A stretch of 64,000 nt of DNA, taken from contig JADJLR010000006.1 in NCBI GenBank assembly GCA_016710015.1, forward strand, positions 186,001-250,000, in the 5' to 3' direction. A program made the position numbers and the translations under genes. The stretch comes from Flavobacteriales bacterium. Lineage in GTDB: Bacteria > Bacteroidota > Bacteroidia > Flavobacteriales_F > PHOS-HE28. This document shows positions 54,716 to 63,962 of this stretch, one piece after another. The notes beneath the pieces are model-generated. The model made no database searches. It worked only from the letters and a program-made list of their open reading frames with translations, and had not been told where the DNA came from. Position 1 is the stretch's first letter. Every line of letters begins with the position of its first letter.

Positions 54716-55837
54716 TCATCGCATCAACAAACCCACCATCTGATCGATCACCGCTTTCTGCGTGGCACGGTGGCCGCGTTCCAGCACGGCGATGCTCACT
54801 GTCGTGTTCAGATCCGGCAGGTACAACGCCTTGGTGCCCCAGAAACCGCCGTGCCCGACGGCCGATAGACCGCGGACGGTTTCCGTTGAGATGCCCAAAT
54901 GATAATCGCTCGGCAGGCTGTCCTGCGTGACCACTGTGGTATGGATGGCTGCAAGCGTCGTGCTGTCCTTGACCACCTTCCCTGTGAAAAGGTCCTGGTT
55001 GAAGCGGGCCAGGTCGCTGGCCGTGCAGGCGATGCCTCCGCCGCCATACAGGTCCACGGATATGTCTATCCCGTAGCTGTCCCAACCGCGGTCATCCCAG
55101 TAGTGGTGTACCAGCGGCAACGTTCCGGCAGGCATGGGTTCCAAGGTGGGCATCCAAGTGTGGCTGTAGCCCATGGCATCGTAGCACAGCAGTTCGCGCA
55201 TCGCCTGGGTGAAGGGCTTGCCGGTGCGACCCTCGATCACTTCGGTGAGCAATAGGTAGTTCGCATCGGTATAGGCGTAGTGCGCGCCGGGTTCGGCCAG
55301 TTTGGTGCCTACCGCTACGGTTCGCTCGAGTTGTTCATCGCGGGTCCAGCGGTGCAAGGGGTGCGCTGCGATGCTATCGATGTAGCCGTAGCCCGTGTAG
55401 CTGTCCATGCCGCTGGTGTGCGAGAGCAAGTGCGTAAGGGTGATGGCCTGCAGGTCATAGCCATCGCTGGTGAACAAGGCGCGTGACTTTTCGGTGATCA
55501 GTGGACCGACGGGATCGTTCAGGTTCAGGTGGTGCTCCTCCACCAAGCGCAGGATCGTGGCTGAGACATAGGTCTTGATGTTGCTCGCGATCAGGAACGG
55601 TGCCTTCGGCTGCAATGCCGCACCGCCTTTCTCGGATCGTCCGCTGACACCGGTCCAGGAGATGCTGCGGTCCGGCGCTTCCAAATGCACGAGCAGACCG
55701 ACCATCGTGGTATCCGTGAGATAGATGGAATCCAGCACCGCTTGCGCCCGTTGCTTGAACGATTGGGCACTGGTGCTTGCGGCCATGCACGTGATGACCA
55801 AGGGCAGTGCGGAACGAAGGAGCCGAATGTGCGTCAT
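54716..55837 (-). CDS. Serine hydrolase (beta-lactamase/class C-like)
   Basis: 373 residues from MTHIRLLRSALPLVITCMAAS, a signal peptide ending STSAQ; an ATG 24 bases upstream is possible. Catalytic Ser85 and Lys88 are in IASNIKT (SxxK). The second motif is in YAYTDANYLL (YxN-like) and the third is HGGFWG. Fits the DD-peptidase/esterase group more than a true beta-lactamase. A truncated, about 97 percent identical copy of its first 155 codons lies at 63333-63830. Confidence 0.88.
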   Translation of the reverse strand: MTHIRLLRSALPLVITCMAASTSAQSFKQRAQAVLDSIYLTDTTMVGLLVHLEAPDRSISWTGVSGRSEKGGAALQPKAPFLIASNIKTYVSATILRLVEEHHLNLNDPVGPLITEKSRALFTSDGYDLQAITLTHLLSHTSGMDSYTGYGYIDSIAAHPLHRWTRDEQLERTVAVGTKLAEPGAHYAYTDANYLLLTEVIEGRTGKPFTQAMRELLCYDAMGYSHTWMPTLEPMPAGTLPLVHHYWDDRGWDSYGIDISVDLYGGGGIACTASDLARFNQDLFTGKVVKDSTTLAAIHTTVVTQDSLPSDYHLGISTETVRGLSAVGHGGFWGTKALYLPDLNTTVSIAVLERGHRATQKAVIDQMVGLLMR

Positions 55838-56108
55838 GGCGGATCGAGGTGTCTTGGACATGTTCGATGTGGGCAATGTGGGCAATGTACAGCACCGCTT
55901 GATGTCGATGCCAGTAGTACCGTGACCTCCATCAAGTCGATCCTTCGCGTTCCAACCATCGCGTCGAAGCGCACATCCGAACGCGGGCGACCTCTAGGCA
56001 AGGGAGGCCACCAGCGAAGCATGATGGTACTGCGACCCATGTTCACCCCGAATATGAACATTCGATCTTGCTAACTTTCCGATCCCGGTGGAACCAATAC
56101 ATAGGACC

Positions 56109-57635
56109 ATGCTGATCCGACATTCCCTTCCGATCATTTCCATTCTACTCATCTTGGCCTGTGGTTACGGGCATGCGGACCCGGATGGAATTACCCTGGC
56201 CGATGACAACGATTTCGGCGCGGACGCGGGTAATGCGACCGGTACCGGACAAGATGCTGGATCGGCACAAACCGTTGTCAAGGATCCGTACACACGTGCC
56301 TCAGAGCAAGCAGTTCGGCTTACCCATGGCCCAGATCGACCTTCCAGCGGAATGGCGATTCGCACAGGACCCGAACTCAGGGGTCTCAAAGGCGACCGGA
56401 CTCGGTGTGAAGGTGGAGAGCTCGGGCAATGTGATGTTCACCTGTAGGACCCTGCGTACATCCAGATGGCCCTGAACAACGGTCAGAAATTGCGGCCATT
56501 GGTCGGCGCGGAACAGGTCGTGCAGCAGGACCTCGTTCCGTTCATGCGCAATGAGGGTTTCAGTTCGGTCCGCCAAGCGAACGTCCCTGCCATGGCGACC
56601 GGGGACCAAGGCGGCATACACCCGCTATGGTCCTTTGCACCGACCCGCAAGGGGTGCTTCGCGAACGCGTCCGAATGGAAGAAGCAGAATGGCACCAAGG
56701 TGCTTGCGGTCCCCTACCGGTTCGCATTTTCGAGCGACGGTGTGCTCAACTTGGGTTACTTCATCAGCTGTTCAGTGACCGGTACGGCGAACTACACTCC
56801 GGCGAAGGCCGACCTGCTGCAAGGCTTGGTCGGCATCCGCTGCAACCCGAAGGACTTCTCCGCCTACAGCGCGAACAAGCAGCAGCGGATACGACAGCGT
56901 TGGGCGGAGCACAATACCCGCATGCGTAACCACCAAGCGAACTCCCGGGCGAATGCCGATGCCACCAACAAAGCCATCATAGGCGCGTGCCGATCCCTGA
57001 ACGCCGCTAACGACCGAAGCCTGGATCAGATCTTGAACTACATTCGGGGTGACCAGAACGCGGTAGACCCTCACACCGGCCAACTGATCATGATCGAAAT
57101 CGGAGCCTCGCAATACTGGATGGATCAGAACGGCGAATACTACGGTACCGACTTCTGGGATATCGCCACAGGTACCGATGTGGTGGGTTCCTTCGGTGAC
57201 TTCTACTTCACCGCCTTCGAACAGACCGGCGGATCGTTCGCATTCAACCCGGGTGATCCCTGCTCCGTGCGCTTCGCGCCGAATTCCACGGATGCCTTCA
57301 TCGTGAAATACGGTTCGGTGGAGAATATTTCCCCACCCTACAACCCCTTGGGATGCGATGGGACGGTGCAGATCGTGGAGGAGAATTCACTTGCGGCCGA
57401 GATGATGCTTGCACCCAACCCCGTCGATCGCTTCTTCACCATCACCCGCAACGTGCCTTTCGATGCACGCACACGCGTGGTGGTGCACGATGCGCTAGGC
57501 CGCGAAGTGATCGCGCCCTTCAGCGTGACACAGAACAGCATCGAAGTGGATGCCGCTGCGCTTACGCCCGGTGCATATACGATCACGCTCTACACTTCCG
57601 CAGAAACAGTCCCACGTCGATTCGTGAAACATTAA
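56109..57635 (+). CDS. T9SS-secreted protein with two frameshifts near the start
   Basis: A lipoprotein-like signal, LIRHSLPIISILLILACGYG, and VKDPYTRASEQ lie in the first frame. From about 56312 QFGLPMAQIDLPAEW through VMFTCR lies in the next. From 56448 DPAYIQMALNNGQ returns to the first frame and runs on to 57635. The two indels (one extra base near 56312, one missing G at 56447) cancel, but the intervening frame has a TAG at 56445. The body contains CRSLNAANDRSLDQIL and a long central region without a known domain. It ends in the shared type A sorting domain. Probably one gene damaged or mis-assembled. Confidence 0.65.
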
Positions 57636-57647
57636 GATCCGTTCAGT

Positions 57648-58585
57648 ATGAGACCAGTATCCACATGCGTGCTCGGGCTGCCGATGGTCACATCCGCCTA
57701 CCGTGGCGGATCACTACCGACCCAGTGGCCCACAGTGTTGAGGGAACTACACCGCACGGGTGCGGTGTTCCGGACCAGTCCACAATGTGCGGCCTCCTGC
57801 CCACCGCTCAGCCCCTTTGGCACGGCGGTGAATGGCGCGAACCTGCCCGGAAGAGACCCACACCAGACCGCGCCCACGGCCCCCGCAACTGGTGTATGCG
57901 ACCACCCACCAACCACTTGAACTGGCGCTGCGCACCCTACGGCCACCTGTGCAATCCTGGGCCTAGACGGTCCGCCTCAACACCATGGCAGTTTGACCCG
58001 GCTTGCCAGGCGCATCAACCTCTACCGGCGAATCGCAGGCCCATGGCTCCCGGGCGCCCGACATCGGGAGACCACCAACCAGGCCTCCCTGCAGCACCCC
58101 CGTCTAGCCCCTGCGGGATCCCTTGGAGTGGCACGAGGGTTTGCGCGCGGTCATGGCTGTTGACAACAACTTTGCTACCATGGCTCATTGGCCTTGCCTA
58201 CCACCCCCGCTCCGCCTTGATGGAACGGCAGGACGGTCGCTTGGTCACCGTAGGATGGGGCGCCAACACGGTGATCGATGCGGAGGATATCTGGCTGGTG
58301 CAGTACACCAGCGTGCCGGTGGGGATCGAAGAGGGCGCGACCCGAGGCGCGTTCAGCATTGCACCCAACCCCGTCGATCGCTTCTTCACCATCACCCGCA
58401 ACGTGCCTTTCGATGCACGCACACGCGTGGTGGTGCACGATGCGCTTGGCCGCGAAGTGATCGCGCCCTTCAGCGTGACACAGAATAGCATCGACGTGGA
58501 TGCCGCTTCACTCACGCCGGGAGCCTATATCCTCACGCTGCATACTTCCACAGGAACATCTACTCAACGGCTCGTCAAACACTAG
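57648..58585 (+). pseudogene. Degenerate T9SS protein with intact sorting domain
   Basis: From about 58215 one frame gives DGRLVTVGWGANTVIDAED, then EGATRGAFSIAPNPVDRFF and the rest of a type A sorting domain to 58585. Upstream, from an ATG at 57648, no frame makes sense for more than a few tens of codons, and the text is very rich in C and G with odd runs. Either a heavily decayed gene or poor assembly. The sorting-domain DNA is nearly identical to that at the end of the previous gene. Confidence 0.6.
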
Positions 58586-58589
58586 CACC

Positions 58590-60203
58590 ATGAAACGATC
58601 CTATACGATCGCAACGGCCCTTCTCGCCACTTCCACCCTCTTCGCGCAGAGCGCCTTTCAGCGTGTATTGCCCGGTGAAGGTTGGGGGTGGTCCGTGGTG
58701 AGCAATTCCACGGGTGATGTGTTCGTGGGCGTGAAGGCCACCGATGGCGCAGGCACGCCCGTCAATCAAGTGGTGAAGTACGATGTGGCGGGAGCGTTGC
58801 AGTGGAGCACCAAGCTCCTCGTGCCGTCGGCGATCCTGAACAATGCGTACCTCCTCGATCTGGCGACCACAACGGCAGGCGGTGTGGTGGTGACGGGCAA
58901 CTCGTCCATCTCCTTCGGCGATAGCGTCTATGTGGCGAAGCTGGATGCCGACGGCGCCGTGCTGTGGGCCCTGCGGCTCGTTCCTTCCGCTGCGGGCGTG
59001 TTCCATCAATTGCCGGTGAAGGTGGCCGAAGCGACCAATGGCGACGTGGTGCTGTGCGGCGTGCTGCAGGTGCTTGACGGTGCTGGTGGCTTCCATGACG
59101 ATTCGTTCATCGCGCGCTTTTCTTCCAGCGGTACGCACCTCAGGACCAAGCGGGTCACCACGGCGGCGCCCGGCCAGTTCAATCGGATCAGCGCCATGCT
59201 TCTTCCGGCCACAGGCGGCATCGTGCTGGCGGGATCCACTGCCAACAACGCCGGTTCGTGGCTGATGCGCCTGGACGATGCGGGCGGCTTCGTATGGGCC
59301 AAGCGCTATGGCATCAGCGCGGGCTTCCCCACTTGGCCGAGCATCGGCGTGATCCCTGCGGCCTCGGGCTTCTCAGTGTACTTCCAGCCCACCTACTTCG
59401 GCGGCGACACCTCCGCCGTTTACCGCGTGAATGTCGATCCGCTGGGATCCGTAGTGTCCGCGAAGAGCTACCGCACCTTCGACCCCACCTTCCGGCGCTT
59501 CGCGCGGGCCACCGCCAGCGCCAACGGACACCTGCTCGCCGGAAGGGTGCAATGGCCAAGCGGGACGGGGCTGGGCAGGCAGGCCATGATGCTGAGCATC
59601 GCCGCCAGTGGTGCTGCGCAATGGGCCATGCACTACGGCAGCTCGGGTATTGAAGAGGGCCTGTCCGCGACCGCCACGGCCGATGGTGGACACCTCCTGG
59701 TCGGTTTCGGTGAGCTGGACAGCCTGGTGCGCGGCGGCAACACGGTTTCGCCCTATTTGGTGAAGACGAACGCGACCGGTGAGGGTACCGGATGCGAAGG
59801 GCCGGTGCCTTTCACCGATGCCGACCTGCTCATGACCGACGAGCCATACGCGGTGACGCTTACCGACATCACCGGCTGGCAGACATTCACCCTGCCAACC
59901 AGCGCCACCTACGAAGAAGTGGAGGTGTGCGGGATCAATGGCCTTGGCGAAGAACAATCGTCAGGCAACTTGCAGTTCTTCCCCAACCCCGTCGATCGTT
60001 TCTTCACGCTCACCAGCACCGTGCCTTTCGATGCACGCACCCGCGTGGTGGTGCACGATGCGCTTGGCCAAAATGTGAACGTGCCCTTCCACGTGGAGCA
60101 GAACAGCATCGAAGTGGATGCCGCTGCCCTCACACCGGGTGCATATTCGATCACGCTCTACACTTCCGGCAATTCGATCACTCGACGATTCGTGAAACAC
60201 TGA
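58590..60203 (+). CDS. T9SS-secreted beta-propeller protein
   Basis: 537 residues. The start is the ATG at MKRSYTIATALLATSTLFAQ, just after the previous stop. Blades contain YDVAGALQWSTKL, KLDADGAVLWALRL, FSSSGTHLRTKRV, MRLDDAGGFVWAKRY, SIAASGAAQWAMHYG, the SBBP/PQQ-type pattern. Ends in a sorting domain (FPNPVDRFFTLTS, HDALGQNVNV, PGAYSITLY). Intact. Part of a tandem set of four. Confidence 0.83.
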   Translation: MKRSYTIATALLATSTLFAQSAFQRVLPGEGWGWSVVSNSTGDVFVGVKATDGAGTPVNQVVKYDVAGALQWSTKLLVPSAILNNAYLLDLATTTAGGVVVTGNSSISFGDSVYVAKLDADGAVLWALRLVPSAAGVFHQLPVKVAEATNGDVVLCGVLQVLDGAGGFHDDSFIARFSSSGTHLRTKRVTTAAPGQFNRISAMLLPATGGIVLAGSTANNAGSWLMRLDDAGGFVWAKRYGISAGFPTWPSIGVIPAASGFSVYFQPTYFGGDTSAVYRVNVDPLGSVVSAKSYRTFDPTFRRFARATASANGHLLAGRVQWPSGTGLGRQAMMLSIAASGAAQWAMHYGSSGIEEGLSATATADGGHLLVGFGELDSLVRGGNTVSPYLVKTNATGEGTGCEGPVPFTDADLLMTDEPYAVTLTDITGWQTFTLPTSATYEEVEVCGINGLGEEQSSGNLQFFPNPVDRFFTLTSTVPFDARTRVVVHDALGQNVNVPFHVEQNSIEVDAAALTPGAYSITLYTSGNSITRRFVKH

Positions 60204-60216
60204 ACCAACCATTCGC

Positions 60217-61749
60217 ATGAGAACGTTCCAACTATTCAGCGCATTGCTTTTCCCCGTTGCAGCTGCTGTGGCGCAAGCCGGTACGCTCGATCCCACATTC
60301 GGCACCGGCGGTAAGGCCGTGGCCAACGTGCCAGGCACCTACTGTAGCGGACAAGCCCTGGCCCAACAAGCCGATGGCAAGATCCTCGTATGCGGCCAGA
60401 CACCCGGTCTCACCCTGCTCGTGCGCTTCAACGCCGATGGCACGCTCGACACGGGCTTCGGCACCAACGGACTGGTGACCACCGATGTGGACGCGAGCAA
60501 CGACTACATCGGTAGCATCGCCGTGCAGCCCGATAACAAGATCGTTGTGGCCGGCAACAAGTTCGATGCGCTCGCGAATGGCACCTTGATCGTCATGCGG
60601 TACTCGGCGGATGGCGACCTGGACAACAGCTTCAGTTCCGACGGCATCGCGGAACTGGTATTCCCCAACTCCGACAGCTACGCAACGGGCTTGGCCCTAC
60701 AACCGGATGGCAAGATCGTGGTGTGCGGTGAGCGCTATGCGGGTTCGGCCTGGGAATCGTTCGTTACACGCTTCAATCCCGATGGGAACTGGGACGGTGG
60801 ATTCGGTACAGTACAGTTGGACATGGGCCCGAACAGCAGCGACAACCTGAAGGACATCGCCTTGCAGCCCGATGGCAGGATCGTGGTGTGCGGTGTTTCG
60901 TTGGATGCGTTCGACCAGCGCATTGCGGTTGCACGGTACAACACCGATGGCACGCTCGATGCGGGCTTCGGTACCGGTGGCAAACTGCTACTTGCGCCGG
61001 GCGGCTTCGGTGACGACCGTGCGAACAGTGTCCGTATCAAACCAGATGGGAAGATCATTGTTGCAGGTATCTCGGACAACGATTCGGGATATGATGTCGT
61101 GGCGATCCAGCTCAACGTCGACGGCAGCTTCGACGGTACGTTCGGAACGACCGGTGTTGCTGTCATCCCCTTTGGAGGAAGCGATTGGACACAGCCTTCC
61201 TTGGCACTGCAACCGGATGGCAAGATCGTGATCGGTGTGGACAACACCGATGCCACCACCCCCCGGGTAAAGGTGATCCGCTTGAACGCGGATGGGAGTT
61301 TGGACAACAGCTTCGGCACCGCTGGCATTGGAACGTCCAACGCCACACCCGGCAACGACGACGAAAGTGCGGTGCGCACACTCTTCCTCGCTGATGGTGG
61401 TATCGCGGTGGCCGGCTACGCCGAGGCGAGCAGCCCACCGATCCAACTGGCCGTGTGGAAATTCCTGAGCGGCGTGAACGTCGGCGTCGCCGACATACGC
61501 GACCATGATCAACCCTTCGTTCCTACTCCCAACCCCGTGGATCGCTTCTTCACGCTCACGACGGATGTGAACCTGCCCACCGGATCCGCGATCACCATCC
61601 GAGACATCCACGGGAGGGTGGTACTGCTGCCGTACGTGCGCAACGCTGGCTCCATCGTCGTCGATGCGTCATCCTTACCGCCGGGTGCATACGCCGTCTC
61701 CATCCAACACGTGCGCGGAGAGCGTACCGTTAGGTTCATCAAGGAGTGA
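60217..61749 (+). CDS. T9SS-secreted delta-60 repeat protein
   Basis: 510 residues. Signal peptide MRTFQLFSALLFPVAAAVAQ. Eight or so delta-60 units of about 55 residues, each with QPDGKIVVCG and FNADGTLDTGFGTNG-like words: QADGKILVCGQ, QPDNKIVVAGN, QPDGRIVVCGV, KPDGKIIVAGI. They fold as a beta-propeller. The sorting domain begins TPNPVDRFFTL and is more diverged than the three before it. Intact. Last of the tandem group. Confidence 0.87.
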   Translation: MRTFQLFSALLFPVAAAVAQAGTLDPTFGTGGKAVANVPGTYCSGQALAQQADGKILVCGQTPGLTLLVRFNADGTLDTGFGTNGLVTTDVDASNDYIGSIAVQPDNKIVVAGNKFDALANGTLIVMRYSADGDLDNSFSSDGIAELVFPNSDSYATGLALQPDGKIVVCGERYAGSAWESFVTRFNPDGNWDGGFGTVQLDMGPNSSDNLKDIALQPDGRIVVCGVSLDAFDQRIAVARYNTDGTLDAGFGTGGKLLLAPGGFGDDRANSVRIKPDGKIIVAGISDNDSGYDVVAIQLNVDGSFDGTFGTTGVAVIPFGGSDWTQPSLALQPDGKIVIGVDNTDATTPRVKVIRLNADGSLDNSFGTAGIGTSNATPGNDDESAVRTLFLADGGIAVAGYAEASSPPIQLAVWKFLSGVNVGVADIRDHDQPFVPTPNPVDRFFTLTTDVNLPTGSAITIRDIHGRVVLLPYVRNAGSIVVDASSLPPGAYAVSIQHVRGERTVRFIKE

Positions 61750-61846
61750 CCGGCGGATCACGCGAAGGAGCGGGAGCGGTGACCGGATCCTGGGTATAGA
61801 ACTCCCTCAGGGCTTGGTGATATCATGTTGGCGAAATATCTGCGTT

Positions 61847-62025
61847 GACGCTGTCGTGCTCCGGGAAAGCGGTCGCATAGTTGGTGTTCGCGGATCAACC
61901 GCAGGTGCCTATCCCCTCCATAGGTACTTTGAACAGAGCAACTTGGTCAACTCGTGGACGATCGTGGTCCATCGTCGTCACCGGTTGAACCGGTCCCCAT
62001 TCCAATTGGCAGGGTTGTTTCATGA
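61847..62025. pseudogene. Relic of sorting domain joined to a transposase end
   Basis: Plus strand: ESGRIVGVRGSTAGAYPLH, then SWTIVV, close to the end of the sorting domain at 52.5 kb (VRGLSTGAYLVR ... SWTIVV). Next come the palindrome ACCGGTTGAACCGGT and, on the minus strand, NPANWNGDRFNR, the transposase C-terminus. The block is a diverged copy of 52480-52640. Confidence 0.65.
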
Positions 62026-62096
62026 ACAGTCCGCTAGGGAATGCGTCGTCCATCTGAATCGCAACGAAGAAAGTGGAACGTTCGAAAACGCTACGC

Positions 62097-62104
62097 TAGC
62101 TTTG
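62097..62104 (+). promoter_or_regulatory. -7 element TAGCTTTG
   Basis: An exact TAnnTTTG match 25 bases before the ATG at 62130. Confidence 0.45.
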
Positions 62105-62129
62105 CCCCGCATCCGCCGATCGGTATTTC

Positions 62130-62612
62130 ATGCCGTTCTGTCGTAAGCAGAATACGAATCCGTCGCCATTGATCCACGTGAAAGAAGGTATGGTCCCCAC
62201 CCCTGCTCCATTCCCACATCGGTCCCTTCGCACCCTGATGCGAAGCAAAGCCGGTGAACGGACCGGAATGCTGCTCCTGACGGTACTTTACTGCTTTGCG
62301 ATAAGCCACGTCGCCAGCACCAATACGGATGCCCAGTTCCAAGGTGAACAACGCCCATCACTGGGCATTTCCTTTTCCGATGCTTCCGACTTCTCTCTCT
62401 GCCCCACTTCCGCTTCGGAGAGTCTGGTCAATTCCCTGAACGCTCCTTTTTCTTCGGCGTCCAAGGACTTGACCAAAGGGTTCGCAGCATCCATCCGGTT
62501 GAACGATCGCTCGCTTCGAACGACGTTCACCCAACATGTGGATGCATCACGGGCCGTTATCCTGACTTTTTGGCGAGCAGCCATCCTTTTCCCCTTCCAC
62601 GTCTTCTGGTGA
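62130..62612 (+). CDS. Hypothetical protein
   Basis: 160 residues. A long N-terminus is followed by a hydrophobic stretch (GMLLLTVLYCFAISHVAS, about residues 46-63) that could be a signal or a membrane helix; an internal ATG at 62238 (MRSKAGERTGML) would make that the N-terminus. The rest is Ser-rich and matches nothing that I know. A good -7 element lies upstream. Coding status moderately likely. Confidence 0.45.
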   Translation: MPFCRKQNTNPSPLIHVKEGMVPTPAPFPHRSLRTLMRSKAGERTGMLLLTVLYCFAISHVASTNTDAQFQGEQRPSLGISFSDASDFSLCPTSASESLVNSLNAPFSSASKDLTKGFAASIRLNDRSLRTTFTQHVDASRAVILTFWRAAILFPFHVFW

Positions 62613-62744
62613 TCCGGGTCTGACCGGTCATTGCCGTAACCGGCATCAGGATCTGGTCTTCAGGGTCGCGCTATGATGCGCCGCCTTTTGAGGTACCGTG
62701 ATGTACCCATTGGTCTTTCACACTTTCTGGAAAACGTATTGAAA

Positions 62745-63227
62745 ATGGAAATGAATTGGGGAACCGCCATTATCGGCATCTTCGCATTAGCGCTTTGCGC
62801 ATTGCCCTTCATCCTGGATCGCTTCAGCCGGTCACGAAAGGAGAAACAGTTGCTGGGGATGCTGCAGGGAGCGGCCCATCAGCACGATTGCAAAGTGGAC
62901 ATCCACGGAACTTGTGGCCGCATAGCGTTGGGATTGGACGAAGGGAAGAAAGCCCTCTTCTGCTACGCACAGCGTGCGGATCGGGACATTGCAGAGTACG
63001 TTGACCTGACCCAGATGCGCTCCTGCCGAACCGTCAAGGTGGGGCGCTCCGGGCATGGCCAGCACAGTGATGCGAGCATCGAACAACTGGCCTTGTGCTT
63101 CGCACCGAAGGACACGAACGCGAAGGAAAAGCGGTTCGAACTGTACTACGCCGGCACGGGCACCTACCTGACAGATGAATTGGAGTTCGCCGACAAGTGG
63201 ACGAAGCTGATCAATGAGCGGCTGTAG
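62745..63227 (+). CDS. Single-pass membrane protein of unknown function
   Basis: 160 residues from MEMNWGTAIIGIFALALCALPFIL, an N-terminal helix. The cytoplasmic part has a regular plan: LLGMLQGAAHQHDCKVDIH, then ALGLDEGKKALFCYAQRA, VDLTQMRSCRTVKV, and ADKWTKLINERL at the end. Similar short proteins occur as singletons in Flavobacteria; none has a known role. A strong terminator follows 16 bases after the stop. Confidence 0.65.
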   Translation: MEMNWGTAIIGIFALALCALPFILDRFSRSRKEKQLLGMLQGAAHQHDCKVDIHGTCGRIALGLDEGKKALFCYAQRADRDIAEYVDLTQMRSCRTVKVGRSGHGQHSDASIEQLALCFAPKDTNAKEKRFELYYAGTGTYLTDELEFADKWTKLINERL

Positions 63228-63243
63228 ATCAAAGCGTATTGGC

Positions 63244-63278
63244 GAAAGAGCCCTGTGGATGGTCCACCGGGCTCTTTC
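63244..63278. terminator. Bidirectional terminator
   Basis: GAAAGAGCCC pairs with GGGCTCTTTC, and inside GTGGA pairs with TCCAC across a three-base loop, with one mismatch between the two stems. AAAG and CTTT ends allow function in both directions. Confidence 0.8.
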
Positions 63279-63332
63279 AACGCTTCTTCCAACACCTGCC
63301 CTGTGGTACTACCTTACGCCTTGGAATGAGTT

Positions 63333-63830
63333 TTACGCGAAATAGCGGTGTATGGGGTGCGCTGCGATGCTATCGATGTAGCCGTAGCCCGTGTAGCTGT
63401 CCAAGCCGCTGGTGTGCGAGAGCAAGTGCCTAAGGGTGATGGCCTGCAGGTCATAGCCATCGCTGGTGAACAAGGCGCGTGACTTTTCGGTGATCAGTGG
63501 ACCGACGGGATCGTTCAGGTTCAGTTGGTGCTCCTCCACCAAGCGCAGGATCGTGGCCGAGACATAGGTCTTGATGTTGCTGGCGATCAGGAACGGTGCC
63601 TCCGGCTGCAATGCCGCACCGCCTTTCTCGGATCGTCCGCTGACCCCGGTCCAGGAGATGCTACGGTCCGGCGCTTCCACATGCACGAGCAGACCGACCA
63701 TCGTGGTGTCGGCATAGTAGGTGGAATCCATGTAGACCTGTGCGCGTTGCTCGAAAGATTGGGCGTTGGCGTTCGTAACGAGGCCAATGCTCAGGAACAG
63801 GACGGAACGGAGGGATGCGGATCGGGTCAT
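63333..63830 (-). pseudogene. Truncated serine hydrolase copy
   Basis: 165 codons from MTRSASLRSVLFLSIGLVTNA. The first 155 codons equal the N-terminal third of the hydrolase at 54716-55837: SFEQRAQ, then ISWTGVSGRSEKGGAALQ and the SxxK motif IASNIKT, apart from a different signal peptide. After HPIHR it ends at a stop with RYFA. The YxN and HGG motifs are missing. Roughly 97 percent DNA identity over about 350 bases suggests a recent duplication. Confidence 0.75.
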
Positions 63831-63962
63831 GGCGGGAGTTGATACGGCGTGGTGGTCCGTGTGGGGCAATGTACGATCCTGCGCCTGCGGGTATGTGCCC
63901 AGCGCAATAGTTGCCAGGTCCTGCTCGGGCACTCTTTAAACCTCCGCAAGTACTGTGTTAAC

